In this document: piece after piece, positions 7,984-17,757 of the stretch | Position numbering within the stretch: the first letter of the stretch is position 1 | Layout of the letters: each line of letters opens with the position of its first letter | Assembly: GCA_018713365.1 (NCBI GenBank) | Contig: DVOU01000025.1 | Coordinates: 1-64,000 of the forward strand | From: Pullichristensenella excrementipullorum | Lineage (GTDB): Bacteria; Bacillota; Clostridia; Christensenellales; Aristaeellaceae | DNA: 64,000 nucleotides | Direction of reading: 5' to 3' | Made by a program: the position numbers and the translations under genes | The notes under the pieces: model-generated | What the model was told of the DNA's origin: nothing | Database searches by the model: none | Seen by the model: the letters and a program-made list of their open reading frames with translations, nothing else

Positions 7984-9327
7984 TCACTCCTGAGTTGTTT
8001 TATCCAGTTCTTTACTTATGTCGTTTTTTATTGCGAAATGCTGAATAAAGACATATGGTAATAATGCCAAACCATTTGCAAGAACAATCGTCTCCCAGCC
8101 GCTCAGTGTTCTGTAGAAAAGATAGCACAGCGGAAATTTCACGCATGCCGCGAATATATAGCATCTCATTTGATGCTTCAGTTTGCTCATTCCGTTTGCT
8201 ATGCTAGATTCCGCATAACAGAACATCAAGACGACCGAATACAGAACAAATGCCATGCTTTTATGAAGATCAATACGCATAGCTTGGTCGCGCAGCCAAA
8301 GATCCACAATCGGCTGCAGCATAAGAGCAAGAGCAATGGCGAAAATCGATGCCAAACCGGCGAGGCCAAGCATATACTTGTATGTCTTATCGATCCACGA
8401 AATTCTTCGTTCACAATATGCCACTGTGATCGAAGACCAGACAGGATTTGTAATCAAGGAAAACAATGTAACAACGGTATAGAAAACCTTGTTATATACC
8501 TGGTATTCAACCACTTTATCTGCGCCGTACAACCTCGTAATCACAAATTCATTCGTTACTGTGATAACCAATAGCGCAATTTGGATTGCAAAAAAACCAC
8601 CGCCGAGCGACAGGATTTTCTGAGCAATTTCGCGCTGAAAACACCGAATATTCGGAATGCTTTCGCGAAGTGATCTGGAAAAAATAATGATGCTTGTAAG
8701 CACATATGGAATGTTAATCGCAGCGATGTATACCCATGAAACAGTTAGTAGCCTTTCCTCGTCTCCGCCTTGAGCAAAAGTGGCAACAAATACCAAAACA
8801 ATGATATTCGAAACCAGTGGCAGCATACTCGAAACGGCTGTTTTTTCCTGTGCATTTAATATAGAAGTAATCATCTTCAAGAAAAACTGTCCGATAATTC
8901 CGCACAACACAATGATAAATGACTTTCTCAGCACAGGGGGGCTTATGATCGAACTATCAATATTCATTAGGCTATTTAAGTCAAAGGAATAAATGCACAT
9001 TATGCCTACCAACAAAATACACACAGATACGACGCCGACCACAATATACCCAGAGGATACCAGAATTTTAACTCGTTTCGTATCTTTCTCTGTCAACGGA
9101 ACAACAAGCAAATTTCTCAAACCATTGCCAATACCCAAGTCAAAATTCAAAACCCATGTCAGCAATGACAACAGAGTATACCACACGCCAAGTACGATTT
9201 CGTTGGAAAAGAATTTCATATATGCTGGAACGGTCAATACGCCCACAATCACAGCTCCGCCCTTTACTGTGAATGCAAGTATAATATTTCGAAGCATTTT
9301 CTTGCTTCTTGCCATATATTTGTTCAT
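7984..9327 (-). CDS. Wzx-like polysaccharide repeat-unit flippase
   Basis: A 447-aa integral membrane protein with about 12-14 hydrophobic segments of the MATE/PST (MOP) superfamily. The N-terminus (MLRNIILAFTVKGGAVIVGV) and the LNFDLGIGNGLRNL loop are typical of Wzx proteins. It would flip the undecaprenyl-linked repeat unit outward for the polymerase encoded next door. It overlaps capE slightly, and AAGGTG precedes its ATG. Base composition is AT-richer than the flanks of the locus, as is common for wzx/wzy genes exchanged between strains. Confidence 0.8.
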   Translation of the reverse strand: MNKYMARSKKMLRNIILAFTVKGGAVIVGVLTVPAYMKFFSNEIVLGVWYTLLSLLTWVLNFDLGIGNGLRNLLVVPLTEKDTKRVKILVSSGYIVVGVVSVCILLVGIMCIYSFDLNSLMNIDSSIISPPVLRKSFIIVLCGIIGQFFLKMITSILNAQEKTAVSSMLPLVSNIIVLVFVATFAQGGDEERLLTVSWVYIAAINIPYVLTSIIIFSRSLRESIPNIRCFQREIAQKILSLGGGFFAIQIALLVITVTNEFVITRLYGADKVVEYQVYNKVFYTVVTLFSLITNPVWSSITVAYCERRISWIDKTYKYMLGLAGLASIFAIALALMLQPIVDLWLRDQAMRIDLHKSMAFVLYSVVLMFCYAESSIANGMSKLKHQMRCYIFAACVKFPLCYLFYRTLSGWETIVLANGLALLPYVFIQHFAIKNDISKELDKTTQE

Positions 9328-9377
9328 ATAATATCTACACCTTCAAAAACCGCCCGTCCAATTTGTCCAATTTGATG

Positions 9378-10571
9378 TCAAGACGCCTCTCTGAGTCTAG
9401 CGCTATTGAAAAACAGAATCACAATAAACATCAGCACATTCAAATTGTGAGGTTCCTTTGTAACGATCGCCAAAAGAACACAAATTAAGATTATCCTCTC
9501 TGTTCTCGAAATTCGATTCTGATGAAATCCTCCCCGAAAAAGCAGTACCAAGTACGCCAATCCAAATACACCGATAGTTGCTAAAAAGTATGTGGCGGTA
9601 CTTGTTCGCGAATTCACAAAATAATTTGCCGCTACGCCTCCCCAAAGCATATTGTACCTTCGAATCCCTAATCCAAAAAACGGGGCTCTCTTCCAGAGCA
9701 ACAGGTCTATCAAAGGATTGGATATGCGTGTCGACATTGAATAATTTCCGAATGTTAATTTTTTAAAAACACCCGGAAGGACATATGCAGCCGCTTCTAT
9801 CAGCGAAGTCGAAAAAATAAAACAAATCAAAATTCCCGCATAAACCAGCACTTTTTTTGCAAAACCCATTTTTTGCGAGTTTGTAGAAACAAATCGCATC
9901 ACAAGAGCCAGCGCGCCCAAAAAATAGCCAGCCGTGGACTGTGTCATCGCTAGAGAAACTAAATACAGCAGCGTTCTCGCAACGCGTTTTGATCCCTTAG
10001 CCGCATACGTTTCGTATATCATCCCAATCACGATGAAACTCGCAAAAATACCCGGTTCCCAGAATGGGCCGCACAACCTCCAAGGATTATTTCTTTGAAT
10101 TACCGCCAAACCAATGGAATCAAAGGTGACATTATTGCCATTTGTGTAGCTGGCAATTGCCAGCCCGCCAATCGCATTGTATAAAAACAAATAAATCAGT
10201 GATATAATGCAAAGCCAGTCGAGTGCATGCAAATAGAACTGGTAGAAGTTGACAAAGTTGACTTTTTTAACAAAAATGATTGCAAATAAAATTACAAATA
10301 TCTGTCTGGCATACGCACCCAATTGAGCGGTTTCTCGGTTTACCAGCATGCTGATGAAGAAACCGACAACCAGAAACAGCGCAATAAACTGGCCTCTGTT
10401 GACCCTATACCCTGATTTGTTCGAGCTTAATAGTAGCAGCGGAACTGAAATGCCCAAGAGAACTATTGCCCACGAATCGTCTACTGTACTGTAAGCATAA
10501 GATGAGTTGATAAGAATAACAATCGTCAGTAGTCCTGCCATGATTGGACATCTTCTGATTCTAGCACTCAT
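9378..10571 (-). CDS. Wzy-like O-antigen/capsule polymerase
   Basis: A 397-aa membrane protein with about 10-12 hydrophobic segments. A larger extracytoplasmic loop around residues 270-320 contains SMSTRISNPLIDLLLWKRA and GLGIRR, which resembles Wzy/WaaL-type polymerases and ligases. Primary sequence of this class is poorly conserved, so the call rests on topology and on sitting between wzx and glycosyltransferases. The start at 10571 (GAGG 7 nt upstream) overlaps the end of the preceding gene. Confidence 0.7.
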   Translation of the reverse strand: MSARIRRCPIMAGLLTIVILINSSYAYSTVDDSWAIVLLGISVPLLLLSSNKSGYRVNRGQFIALFLVVGFFISMLVNRETAQLGAYARQIFVILFAIIFVKKVNFVNFYQFYLHALDWLCIISLIYLFLYNAIGGLAIASYTNGNNVTFDSIGLAVIQRNNPWRLCGPFWEPGIFASFIVIGMIYETYAAKGSKRVARTLLYLVSLAMTQSTAGYFLGALALVMRFVSTNSQKMGFAKKVLVYAGILICFIFSTSLIEAAAYVLPGVFKKLTFGNYSMSTRISNPLIDLLLWKRAPFFGLGIRRYNMLWGGVAANYFVNSRTSTATYFLATIGVFGLAYLVLLFRGGFHQNRISRTERIILICVLLAIVTKEPHNLNVLMFIVILFFNSARLREAS

Positions 10572-11580
10572 TCCCATGCCTCACTTTAGTTTTTAATGCA
10601 CCAAGGGAAAAACTATCATATTTGCTGAATCCGAAAATCGGCTTGATTATTCTTACAATTTGAATAATGATTCTTCGCGGTAACGGCATTAATATAATAT
10701 TCTTCGTTCGCTTTTCGAATTCACTGTCTTTCATGATATTCTTCGGATGCACAAGAGGGAACTCCAGAGGGTAAGACTTTATACCACAGAAACGTCTTGT
10801 CATTACGTTCCTCATGCTCACACCTCCATGCGTTGATCTCTCATCAACACCTATATTCTGTATTTGATTAACCTTTGGAGCAATGCCAAAAGCACTGTTT
10901 GAGCGCAAGCTAAAACACATCTGATGATCCCATGACACTCGTTTCTTGTTTATAATTTTATCAAGCGTACCAGCCATTGCATAATACTGCTGTCGGTACA
11001 GAGCCCTACTTTCATATGCATACTTAAGCTTCTTTTTCATACCCTTATCTGCGAAATGAATCATGTCGCCATCATACATTTTGCAGAATTTATCACTCCA
11101 ACTAGCCCATCCACACGGTAGCAAGTGCTGTGTAAAGACATAGCTGCTCCCATCTTCCGGCTCATACTTTTCAAGATAGTTTGTCCCACATATCCACAGC
11201 ACGCGGTCATCATCTTGAAAACGCTCCAGCATTTCTTGGCAGTACCTGAAAAAGGTTACCTCTGGAAGATTGTCATCCTCCAGAAAAATAGCTGTTTTCT
11301 CTCGCTCAAAGACCCATTTTGCGCCTTTCCCAATATTCTCATATACACCGCGATTTGTCTGCGCGTAATTTCGGATGATCTCACATTCCCAGTCAATGTA
11401 CTTTTCCGCAATACCGCGGCATTCTTCCACTTCCTTCTGCTCTTGTGCCGTCCGTCCGCCGTCGCCCAAAATATAAACTTTTCTGGGGCGAACCTGCCTA
11501 ACGCGATCAATAATCCTTTCCAGTAAATCAGCTCTCTTAAAGATAAGCAAAACAACAGGAATATCAAACCCCTTGTCCAT
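10561..11580 (-). CDS. Glycosyltransferase (GT-A fold, GNT-I-like)
   Basis: About 339 aa, cytoplasmic. The N-terminus (PVVLLIFKRADLLERIIDRV) and the metal-binding acidic motif AIFLEDDNLPE, followed by FFRYCQEML and CGWASWSDKF, resemble the POMGnT1/GNT-I-like family of GT-A glycosyltransferases. It should add one sugar of the repeat unit. The ATG at 11580 has AGGAG 7 nt upstream. The earlier in-frame ATG at 11586 is too close to that site. Its 3' end overlaps wzy by 11 bases. Donor and linkage are unknown. Confidence 0.7.
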   Translation of the reverse strand: MDKGFDIPVVLLIFKRADLLERIIDRVRQVRPRKVYILGDGGRTAQEQKEVEECRGIAEKYIDWECEIIRNYAQTNRGVYENIGKGAKWVFEREKTAIFLEDDNLPEVTFFRYCQEMLERFQDDDRVLWICGTNYLEKYEPEDGSSYVFTQHLLPCGWASWSDKFCKMYDGDMIHFADKGMKKKLKYAYESRALYRQQYYAMAGTLDKIINKKRVSWDHQMCFSLRSNSAFGIAPKVNQIQNIGVDERSTHGGVSMRNVMTRRFCGIKSYPLEFPLVHPKNIMKDSEFEKRTKNIILMPLPRRIIIQIVRIIKPIFGFSKYDSFSLGALKTKVRHGNEC

Positions 11581-11767
11581 TTTCATTCTCCTTTATTAAA
11601 ATGCAAAGAGCGTCCTCAGCGATTTTACAGGCGAAAGCATCTGATTGTATGATCCAGACCGCTGGCGAGTACCGCGATCCGGCATGCGGCAAAAACGTCT
11701 GAATACAACGGTAGAACCGTATAACTACTAAGCAGACAGATTCATGCAAATCAATGCGAGCTTTGCA

Positions 11768-12991
11768 TTATCCTTTTGCCGATTCTGAGTCCACCTGCGC
11801 TAAAAACTCCCTCATCGGCTCAATGTACTGACGATAGTCGAAAACATGACTCGCGCGACATTTTTCTTTCATTTCCATCATTTCTTGCGGCGTTTTCATC
11901 AATGCATGTTCAAGTGCTTTCTTCCTGTGTGTCTCGTCCTGCAAATCTAAAATGATGCTCGGTACGCCGTTTTCCACATATTTTGAATACTCACTTGTAT
12001 CCGTCATGATTACAGGCGTACCACAGCTAATACTCTCTACAAATTTTGTTGAGAATCCCGCCATGGTCATTCTATTTTTCAGCCGATATACTACTGTGTA
12101 ATCTGCATCCGCTACAATCCGCAATGCCTTTTCGTGCCCGATTCGTCCGTGAAAAACGATCTGCTTCTGGTATCGCGCCAGTAACGGCTGCTGGCATGTC
12201 ACAACACGGCTGTATTGTTCCTTCGTTATGCCGTAAATATCCAGCCGCCAATCTTTGCATGCAGCGGCGCACAGCAAATCAATAAACAAATCAATCCGAT
12301 CCTTATATGCTGACTCGTCTACTTTCCGTCCGTCGATTGGAAAAGGAACGCCTACATACACAATTTTTTTTACATTGTTCCTTGGTGCAAAGTCGTGCCT
12401 CTCCATCTCTTGCGTATCTTTCAGTGGAGGAATAACTGCTATTGGATAACTGCTCTTCTGGGCAAAGAGTTCCTGAATATATCTACTGACAGCGATCATT
12501 CCATCCATACGTATTTCCATGGCATGATATCGGATAGCCCTATCAAGTTTTTTTACAATTCGCTCAACCATATTGCCGTGATTCACGTCTGGCAAGTCTA
12601 CGCAGTTTGCTATTATCTGTACGTGATTCTTTTTGCACCAGTCCGAAAGCATCAAAAGCTGATTTGCAAAACCGATTGAGCCGTAACAAAATACATATGC
12701 AATCTCCCTCGCATTCAGCTTGTCGAGGATATTTTTAACCTGCGAAAACATCTCAACGGAATTGAGCAGCCCCTTGAGGCTCTTGCTGAAGCGCAAGGAA
12801 TAGCATTCGAATCCTTCAATATTGCCATGATGAAACGCTTCGCTATCCATAACCATGTCTTTGTCGTTGCAAATCAAGGTTACATCCATGCCAAGCTCGC
12901 GAAGAATTCTTGAATTTCCAATAACAAGCTGCGTCTGCGCGTCCATTTTACTCGGTGAAAAATTGCCTATATACACCGCCTTACATTTCAT
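11768..12991 (-). CDS. Glycosyltransferase family 4 (GT-B fold)
   Basis: A 407-aa GT-B transferase. The N-terminal acceptor domain begins KAVYIGNFSPSKMDAQTQ. The C-terminal donor domain has VFHGRIGHEKALRIVADADYT and FVESISCGTPVIMTD, typical of GT4. I use the ATG at 12991, preceded by GAGGAGG. The frame is open for 40 more codons upstream without support. The 180 bases after its stop (11587-11767) hold no gene that I can see. Specific donor unknown. Confidence 0.75.
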   Translation of the reverse strand: MKCKAVYIGNFSPSKMDAQTQLVIGNSRILRELGMDVTLICNDKDMVMDSEAFHHGNIEGFECYSLRFSKSLKGLLNSVEMFSQVKNILDKLNAREIAYVFCYGSIGFANQLLMLSDWCKKNHVQIIANCVDLPDVNHGNMVERIVKKLDRAIRYHAMEIRMDGMIAVSRYIQELFAQKSSYPIAVIPPLKDTQEMERHDFAPRNNVKKIVYVGVPFPIDGRKVDESAYKDRIDLFIDLLCAAACKDWRLDIYGITKEQYSRVVTCQQPLLARYQKQIVFHGRIGHEKALRIVADADYTVVYRLKNRMTMAGFSTKFVESISCGTPVIMTDTSEYSKYVENGVPSIILDLQDETHRKKALEHALMKTPQEMMEMKEKCRASHVFDYRQYIEPMREFLAQVDSESAKG

Positions 12992-13175
12992 GCTGTCCTC
13001 CTCAATATACGTCATGATACAACCTGTTATTGTGATACCACAAAAGCTTTTCCCCCGATTGAGTAGTAATTCGGTCAGTTCATCGGCACAGCCTTGAACG
13101 TTGCTCTCCAATCCCTCCTGAGTGTCCCGTCCGCAAACAACGCAAAGTCTCCGAGAAATGCTATGCGAATCACCG

Positions 13176-14087
13176 TCAGTCCATCCTCTTCACTTTCGAG
13201 ATATCTATAAGCGCTCCGAGCTTTTCGTCCCATTCATCTGGTCTGAACTCTCCAAAACCGCCCCCTGGATACAGCGTCAACTCACCGAAGTACACCTTTG
13301 CGTGAATCTCGTACAGGTCAACTCTGACAAACGGAAATCCTGCCGCTAGCTTCTTACTCAACTGTATCATCAATTCAAAATTCGCTGGCTTTTTAATCGG
13401 CACATCCGAGGCCGGATAATGTCTTTCAAAAGGAAGCTTCTCCCAATCCATGTCCATAAATGTGACCTTAGGTCCCATTTCAGTTCTCTCTGTGCATACC
13501 ATCACCAGTTTAGGTTCGCCATGAAAGCAAAAGAATTTATAGTCGGTCAAGCCACCGGATGCTGCGTTTTGCATAAACTTTTCACATATAACACGATGCT
13601 TTACGTCTTTGTACGGCCATTCCCGCCCTCTGATGTAATAGTCGTGCAAAAGCCATTTCTTTAGTTTCTTTTTGATCGCAACCTTATCTGTATTTTTATC
13701 AATAATCGCGACGCTTCCACTATCATGCGTACATTTCAAAACACACCTCTCCGGTAGTTTAGCAAAATCAATCTCATCAACTGAATCCCATACTCCATAG
13801 ATCGGAATTAGATATTCCTCCCCGATGATTCTCCCAACATATGCTCTGACCGCATATTTGTCAACGCAAGTCGTGTAAATCGGCTGTCTGTCATGAAGTT
13901 TGAGCCATTGCAGTTTTTCATTAAACCGTCTAGGGTTCTCAAGATTCAATGATAAACCTGTTCTGCACCGGTAATTAACCTTGAGATACCATGAATCTGG
14001 GATCCATGCAAAGGGTCTCGCTGACAGCAAGCCAACCAACAGCAACTTGGGGTTTCTCATCAACGAATGCAGATGTTTTCTATTCAT
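13176..14087 (-). CDS. TupA-like ATP-grasp protein
   Basis: A 303-aa protein of the family often found in capsule and teichuronic-acid loci (ATP-grasp fold, named after TupA). Visible marks are NYRCRTGLSLNLENPRRFNEKLQWLK, VDKYAVRAYV, CVLKCTHDSGS and the C-terminal FVRVDLYEI...FGELTLYPGGG, which carries ATP-grasp metal ligands. It is expected to join an amine or amino acid, or a glycosyl group, to the polymer. The reaction is not established for most members. The start ATG overlaps the upstream GT stop (ATGA). Positions 12992-13175 between it and the GT4 gene are non-coding as far as I can see. Confidence 0.75.
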   Translation of the reverse strand: MNRKHLHSLMRNPKLLLVGLLSARPFAWIPDSWYLKVNYRCRTGLSLNLENPRRFNEKLQWLKLHDRQPIYTTCVDKYAVRAYVGRIIGEEYLIPIYGVWDSVDEIDFAKLPERCVLKCTHDSGSVAIIDKNTDKVAIKKKLKKWLLHDYYIRGREWPYKDVKHRVICEKFMQNAASGGLTDYKFFCFHGEPKLVMVCTERTEMGPKVTFMDMDWEKLPFERHYPASDVPIKKPANFELMIQLSKKLAAGFPFVRVDLYEIHAKVYFGELTLYPGGGFGEFRPDEWDEKLGALIDISKVKRMD

Positions 14088-14935
14088 GCTTTCGTCCTAG
14101 CCTTTCTACGGAGCCACGTATCTGAAATCCATCTCATGATCGGTAATGGCATCACGAACAAAATCATTTGTCCCGTGATTACATACAACAAATCGCCTAA
14201 AGTGCAGTGGCCTCTCTTCCATATTCCAATCGTCACATCGATCGTGGTCTTGCAATAGGCCCAGCTTTTTCTACGCTTATAGTTATCCTCATTTGACCGA
14301 AACAAAACCAATGATTCATTTATATTTCTAGCCTTGCAGCCCATGTTGATCATCCGTGAGAATAAATCCCTATCTTGCTTGCGCCTTAAGGTTCCATACC
14401 CGCCACAACGTACGACAGCGCTCTTTTTATACATGACTGACGGATGGTTAAAAGGTGTAATTCTTCCTATTCGTTTAGCGATTTCTTCTGGCTCCGAGGG
14501 AACTATTCGCGACGTCTGTATCACTTTCGGATCGTCGTAGAATTCATCGATGTTACTTCCACAAATCGTCAAATCACGATCTTTAAGAAACTCATTTATC
14601 TCTTTTTCGCACCGATCCGGCAGCGAAATATCGTCTGAGTCCATACGTGCCACCAATTCATTGCGACAGTGTTCAAGTCCAATATCCAACGCCCTACCCA
14701 ATCCGACATTCTCTGCAAGCGGAATGACTGTAAACATCTGCGAGTAAAGTGCTACATATTCGCCAATACATTCTCTGAGGTCATCACCTAAAGGGCCGTC
14801 TTCCACGAGGACAAACTGCTCAGGCTTGACTGTCTGATTCAGCATGCTGTCAATGCTTTGTCTAAGATATTCTTCTTTCTCTTTTGCATATACAGACATC
14901 AATACGGAATACTTCATAGACCTATTTACATCCAC
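14084..14935 (-). CDS. Glycosyltransferase family 2
   Basis: A 283-aa GT-A transferase with SVLMSVYAKEKEEYLRQSID, VLVEDGP, ENVGLGRALDIGLEHC and the metal-binding ARMDSDDISLPDR. A hydrophobic C-terminal segment (YVITGQMILFVMPLPIM) suggests membrane association. It starts at a GTG (14935) with AGGA 10 nt upstream. It is the first glycosyltransferase after the initiating transferase, separated from it by 169 bases (14936-15104) without a gene. Confidence 0.8.
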   Translation of the reverse strand: MDVNRSMKYSVLMSVYAKEKEEYLRQSIDSMLNQTVKPEQFVLVEDGPLGDDLRECIGEYVALYSQMFTVIPLAENVGLGRALDIGLEHCRNELVARMDSDDISLPDRCEKEINEFLKDRDLTICGSNIDEFYDDPKVIQTSRIVPSEPEEIAKRIGRITPFNHPSVMYKKSAVVRCGGYGTLRRKQDRDLFSRMINMGCKARNINESLVLFRSNEDNYKRRKSWAYCKTTIDVTIGIWKRGHCTLGDLLYVITGQMILFVMPLPIMRWISDTWLRRKARTKA

Positions 14936-15104
14936 GAATAACGTTTCCTTTCTGATTAAAACGGCGTTATGCGCATCCTAAAAGTACACATAAATCATGT
15001 GGGCTCAAATTAACAGCAGCAGTGAATCATGTTAATACTATGTCGGTAAAACTACAGAAAAGTGCTGGCAAACGACGAGTATCCGCATCAGCAAACCTTT
15101 CTCA

Positions 15105-16502
15105 TTATGAAGCGATCTGTTTCGCTTCTGAACTTTCGGCAACCTTCTCAGCGATCTCGATCTGCTTGTCGAATCCTTCTGTGGACTCCTTCTTGAACAT
15201 CGTCGCCACCGTCATCAGGATCAGCTTGCAGTCCAGCATGAACGAATAGTGTTCGATGTACATCAGGTCGAGCTTCAGCTTATCGTAGGCCGTCGTGTTG
15301 TACTTGCCATATACCTGTGCATATCCTGTCAAGCCGCCCTTGACCTTCGCGCGAAAGGCAAATTCCGGTATCTCTTGTGTGTATTTCTGTACGTGTTCAA
15401 TGCGCTCGGGGCGAGGGCCTACAATGCTCATCTTCCCGGAGAGGATGTTGAATATCTGCGGAAGCTCGTCTACGCGCAATGCTCGAATGACCCTGCCGAC
15501 CTTTGTAATGCGGGGATCGTAATCCACCGCAGGGATGGACCTTCCGTCTTTTTCAGCGTTGACGATCATGGATCGGAATTTTAGTATGTTAAATTCCCTG
15601 TTATCCCGAGTGCATCGTCTCTGCTTGTAGAATACCGGACCGCCATCTTCTGCCTTGATCGCAATGGCTATGGCGATCATAAACGGCCAGAAGACCGCCA
15701 GTGCGATCAGGCAACAGGCAATGTCCATCGTTCTCTTGAAAAAGCGTTCCTCAAAATTCAGTCCGCGGGCGCGGATCAGGTACAGCGGTGTGTCAAAGAG
15801 ATGGATATCTTCCGCTCCACCAACGATAATGTCCGATATTTTCGGCGTAACATACGTGCGCTTGCCGATCTTATAGCAATACTTGACGATGTCGTTTCGC
15901 AACTGCGCCGGAATATCGCTGATAACGACCGCGTCAAATTCAGGAATTACGGAACAGATATACGCCAACCCCTTGTCCGCATCGACTTCTTCCTGAATGC
16001 GGTATTTGTCAGCTCGCGCGTCCATCTTGGTTTTCAGAGTCAGCGCTCTTTTGCTTCCGTAGACCAGCAACATTTTTCTGGGGACATAAAAACGATGATA
16101 GATCGCTGTAAAGCAGTACGAGCATACAAAAGCAATGCCTGCGTCTCCAATGGTCAGCGCCAATATCGGAAATACATTGATCATTTTATTTGCGATCAGG
16201 CACAGCTGGAAATAGGTGATGAAGTTTACAATAACAACGGATATCCCCTGCGAGATCACGACATTGGTCAGCTTAAGATGCCCGTATTTGAACCCATCTG
16301 AGTAGTGAAACAGCAGAAACATCAATACCGCATAGACTCCAAGCAATACATACTTTCCCATACCAAAGTATGACGGCAATACGGTACTCCTGTATGCATA
16401 CTGCCAAACGAAGTAATAAGCGAGCGTCAACAACGCGACCTCGATCATTCCCTCTACTTTACGCAGAGTATGCTTGATCCCATCAAACACATCCATACGC
16501 AT
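15105..16502 (-). CDS. Undecaprenyl-phosphate sugar-1-phosphate transferase (WbaP/WcaJ-like)
   Basis: Initiates repeat-unit assembly by moving a sugar-1-phosphate onto undecaprenyl phosphate. The 465-aa protein has four to five N-terminal membrane segments, a CoA-binding-like middle domain, a further membrane helix (DIACCLIALAVFWPFMIA) and the bacterial sugar-transferase domain (KAEDGGPVFYKQRR, FRSM, LRVDELPQIFNIL, SIVGPRPE). I chose the ATG at 16502, with AGGGG 8 nt upstream. It lies after cpsB with a ~510-nt gap, unusual inside this otherwise tight operon. Confidence 0.85.
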   Translation of the reverse strand: MRMDVFDGIKHTLRKVEGMIEVALLTLAYYFVWQYAYRSTVLPSYFGMGKYVLLGVYAVLMFLLFHYSDGFKYGHLKLTNVVISQGISVVIVNFITYFQLCLIANKMINVFPILALTIGDAGIAFVCSYCFTAIYHRFYVPRKMLLVYGSKRALTLKTKMDARADKYRIQEEVDADKGLAYICSVIPEFDAVVISDIPAQLRNDIVKYCYKIGKRTYVTPKISDIIVGGAEDIHLFDTPLYLIRARGLNFEERFFKRTMDIACCLIALAVFWPFMIAIAIAIKAEDGGPVFYKQRRCTRDNREFNILKFRSMIVNAEKDGRSIPAVDYDPRITKVGRVIRALRVDELPQIFNILSGKMSIVGPRPERIEHVQKYTQEIPEFAFRAKVKGGLTGYAQVYGKYNTTAYDKLKLDLMYIEHYSFMLDCKLILMTVATMFKKESTEGFDKQIEIAEKVAESSEAKQIAS

Positions 16503-16683
16503 GTACTTTTCCCCTTCACTGTCCGTCTCTGCGGTCATCCCATGCGTCACCCCAGAGCGATTCCCCATTCAATGTATAAGCCGGCATCCGCTTCCCCGAC
16601 GGTCGATTTCGGCATTCGGTAGCCATGGGCGCCTATCCTGCGTTCTTTCCCGCTTGTCAGTATGTCGAAACAACAGACCGCTG

Positions 16684-16746
16684 TTCATACATCGAACCGT
16701 GCGAATGTCCAAATGAGCTTTGGGATCAGGTGGTTCGATGTATGAA
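16684..16746. promoter_or_regulatory. 15-bp perfect inverted repeat in the 510-nt gap between cpsB and the initiating transferase
   Basis: Arms 16684-16698 and 16732-16746 are exact reverse complements and are separated by 33 nt. They lie in the only large gap (16503-17013) of the operon. The gap holds no credible gene on either strand. The element could be an RNA hairpin, an operator or a processing site. Function is unknown. Confidence 0.4.
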
Positions 16747-17013
16747 AGCGGATGTTGGCAGAAAGCCGCCGAGCGTGGAGCTGGGCGGCGGAAATGCTTG
16801 GAAAGCGGCGCGGTTGTCGCAAATAACTTCCTGTCCGGCCGTTCCATGCCCGCGAGCCGATACAACTTGAGCCGACGCGCGGCAGATTTGCGGCAAAGGC
16901 CTATGCGAGCGGCGGTCGAATGACGGGAATGGGCTTGTCGGACGCCGTTTCATGCAAAGAATGCCTGCTCCTGCGCTTGCGCGGAACAGACATTCTTTTC
17001 ACTTGTGAGTATC

Positions 17014-17757
17014 TTAGATGTTCTCCGTGAGCGCCTGCCAGAAGCCGGCGTTGCGGCCCAGGCCGGTGAGGTTGGCGGCATAGACGCTGTCGTAATCCTC
17101 TTTCAGCTTCGCGTATGCCTCGCGCAGCCGCGTGGGGCGAACGCGCAGGTCGTGCGCGTCCGAGGCGGCGATGTCGATCAGGCCCTCGTCCAGCATGTGG
17201 CGGGTGTGGCGGTCGCTGAAAAAGCCTCTGCCGCCGAGGATGGTGCTGGCGTTCATCTGAAAAAGCACGTCCTCAAGGTCCTCCTTGAGCTGGATGGCGC
17301 GCTTGGGGGAGGTCGCCAGACAGGCGTAGCGCTCAACGTGGGCGACGATGGGGAGATAACCGGCGCGCAGTATGCCCTCGACCGCCTTGTAGAGCGCGTC
17401 GTAGCGCACGCCCGGCATGAACTCGACCAGCACGTACTGCGTGCCAGCCAATGTCGGCACGCCGCCATCGGCGAGCATGCGGCAGGTCATGTCCGTGTAG
17501 AGTATCTCCGCGCCGAGAGAAACGCGCAGGTCCATGCCCTCGCATTTGCAGGCGGCGCGCAGCTCGCGCAGGCGCTTTTCAAAGGTATCCAGCGCTATGC
17601 GCTCGACGCCCGGGGTGACGTGCGGCGTGGCGATGATGGTCCTTGTGCCCTCGGCGTAGGCCTTCTGCGCCATTTTCAGCGACATCTGCAGGCTCTGCGA
17701 GCCGTCATCGACGCCGTAGAGCAGGTGGTGGTGGATATCTACGAATCCCGCAGTCAT
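17014..17757 (-). CDS. cpsB: CpsB/CapC-type PHP tyrosine phosphatase
   Basis: Mn-dependent phosphotyrosine phosphatase that reverses CpsD autophosphorylation. The 247-aa PHP domain has all metal motifs: DIHHHLLYGVDDG at the N-terminus, ATPHVTPG, GAEILY, IVAHVERY and ASDAHD near the C-terminus. It overlaps cpsD by four bases (ATGA), as in streptococcal and clostridial capsule operons. It controls polymer length or attachment by cycling the kinase. Confidence 0.9.
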   Translation of the reverse strand: MTAGFVDIHHHLLYGVDDGSQSLQMSLKMAQKAYAEGTRTIIATPHVTPGVERIALDTFEKRLRELRAACKCEGMDLRVSLGAEILYTDMTCRMLADGGVPTLAGTQYVLVEFMPGVRYDALYKAVEGILRAGYLPIVAHVERYACLATSPKRAIQLKEDLEDVLFQMNASTILGGRGFFSDRHTRHMLDEGLIDIAASDAHDLRVRPTRLREAYAKLKEDYDSVYAANLTGLGRNAGFWQALTENI

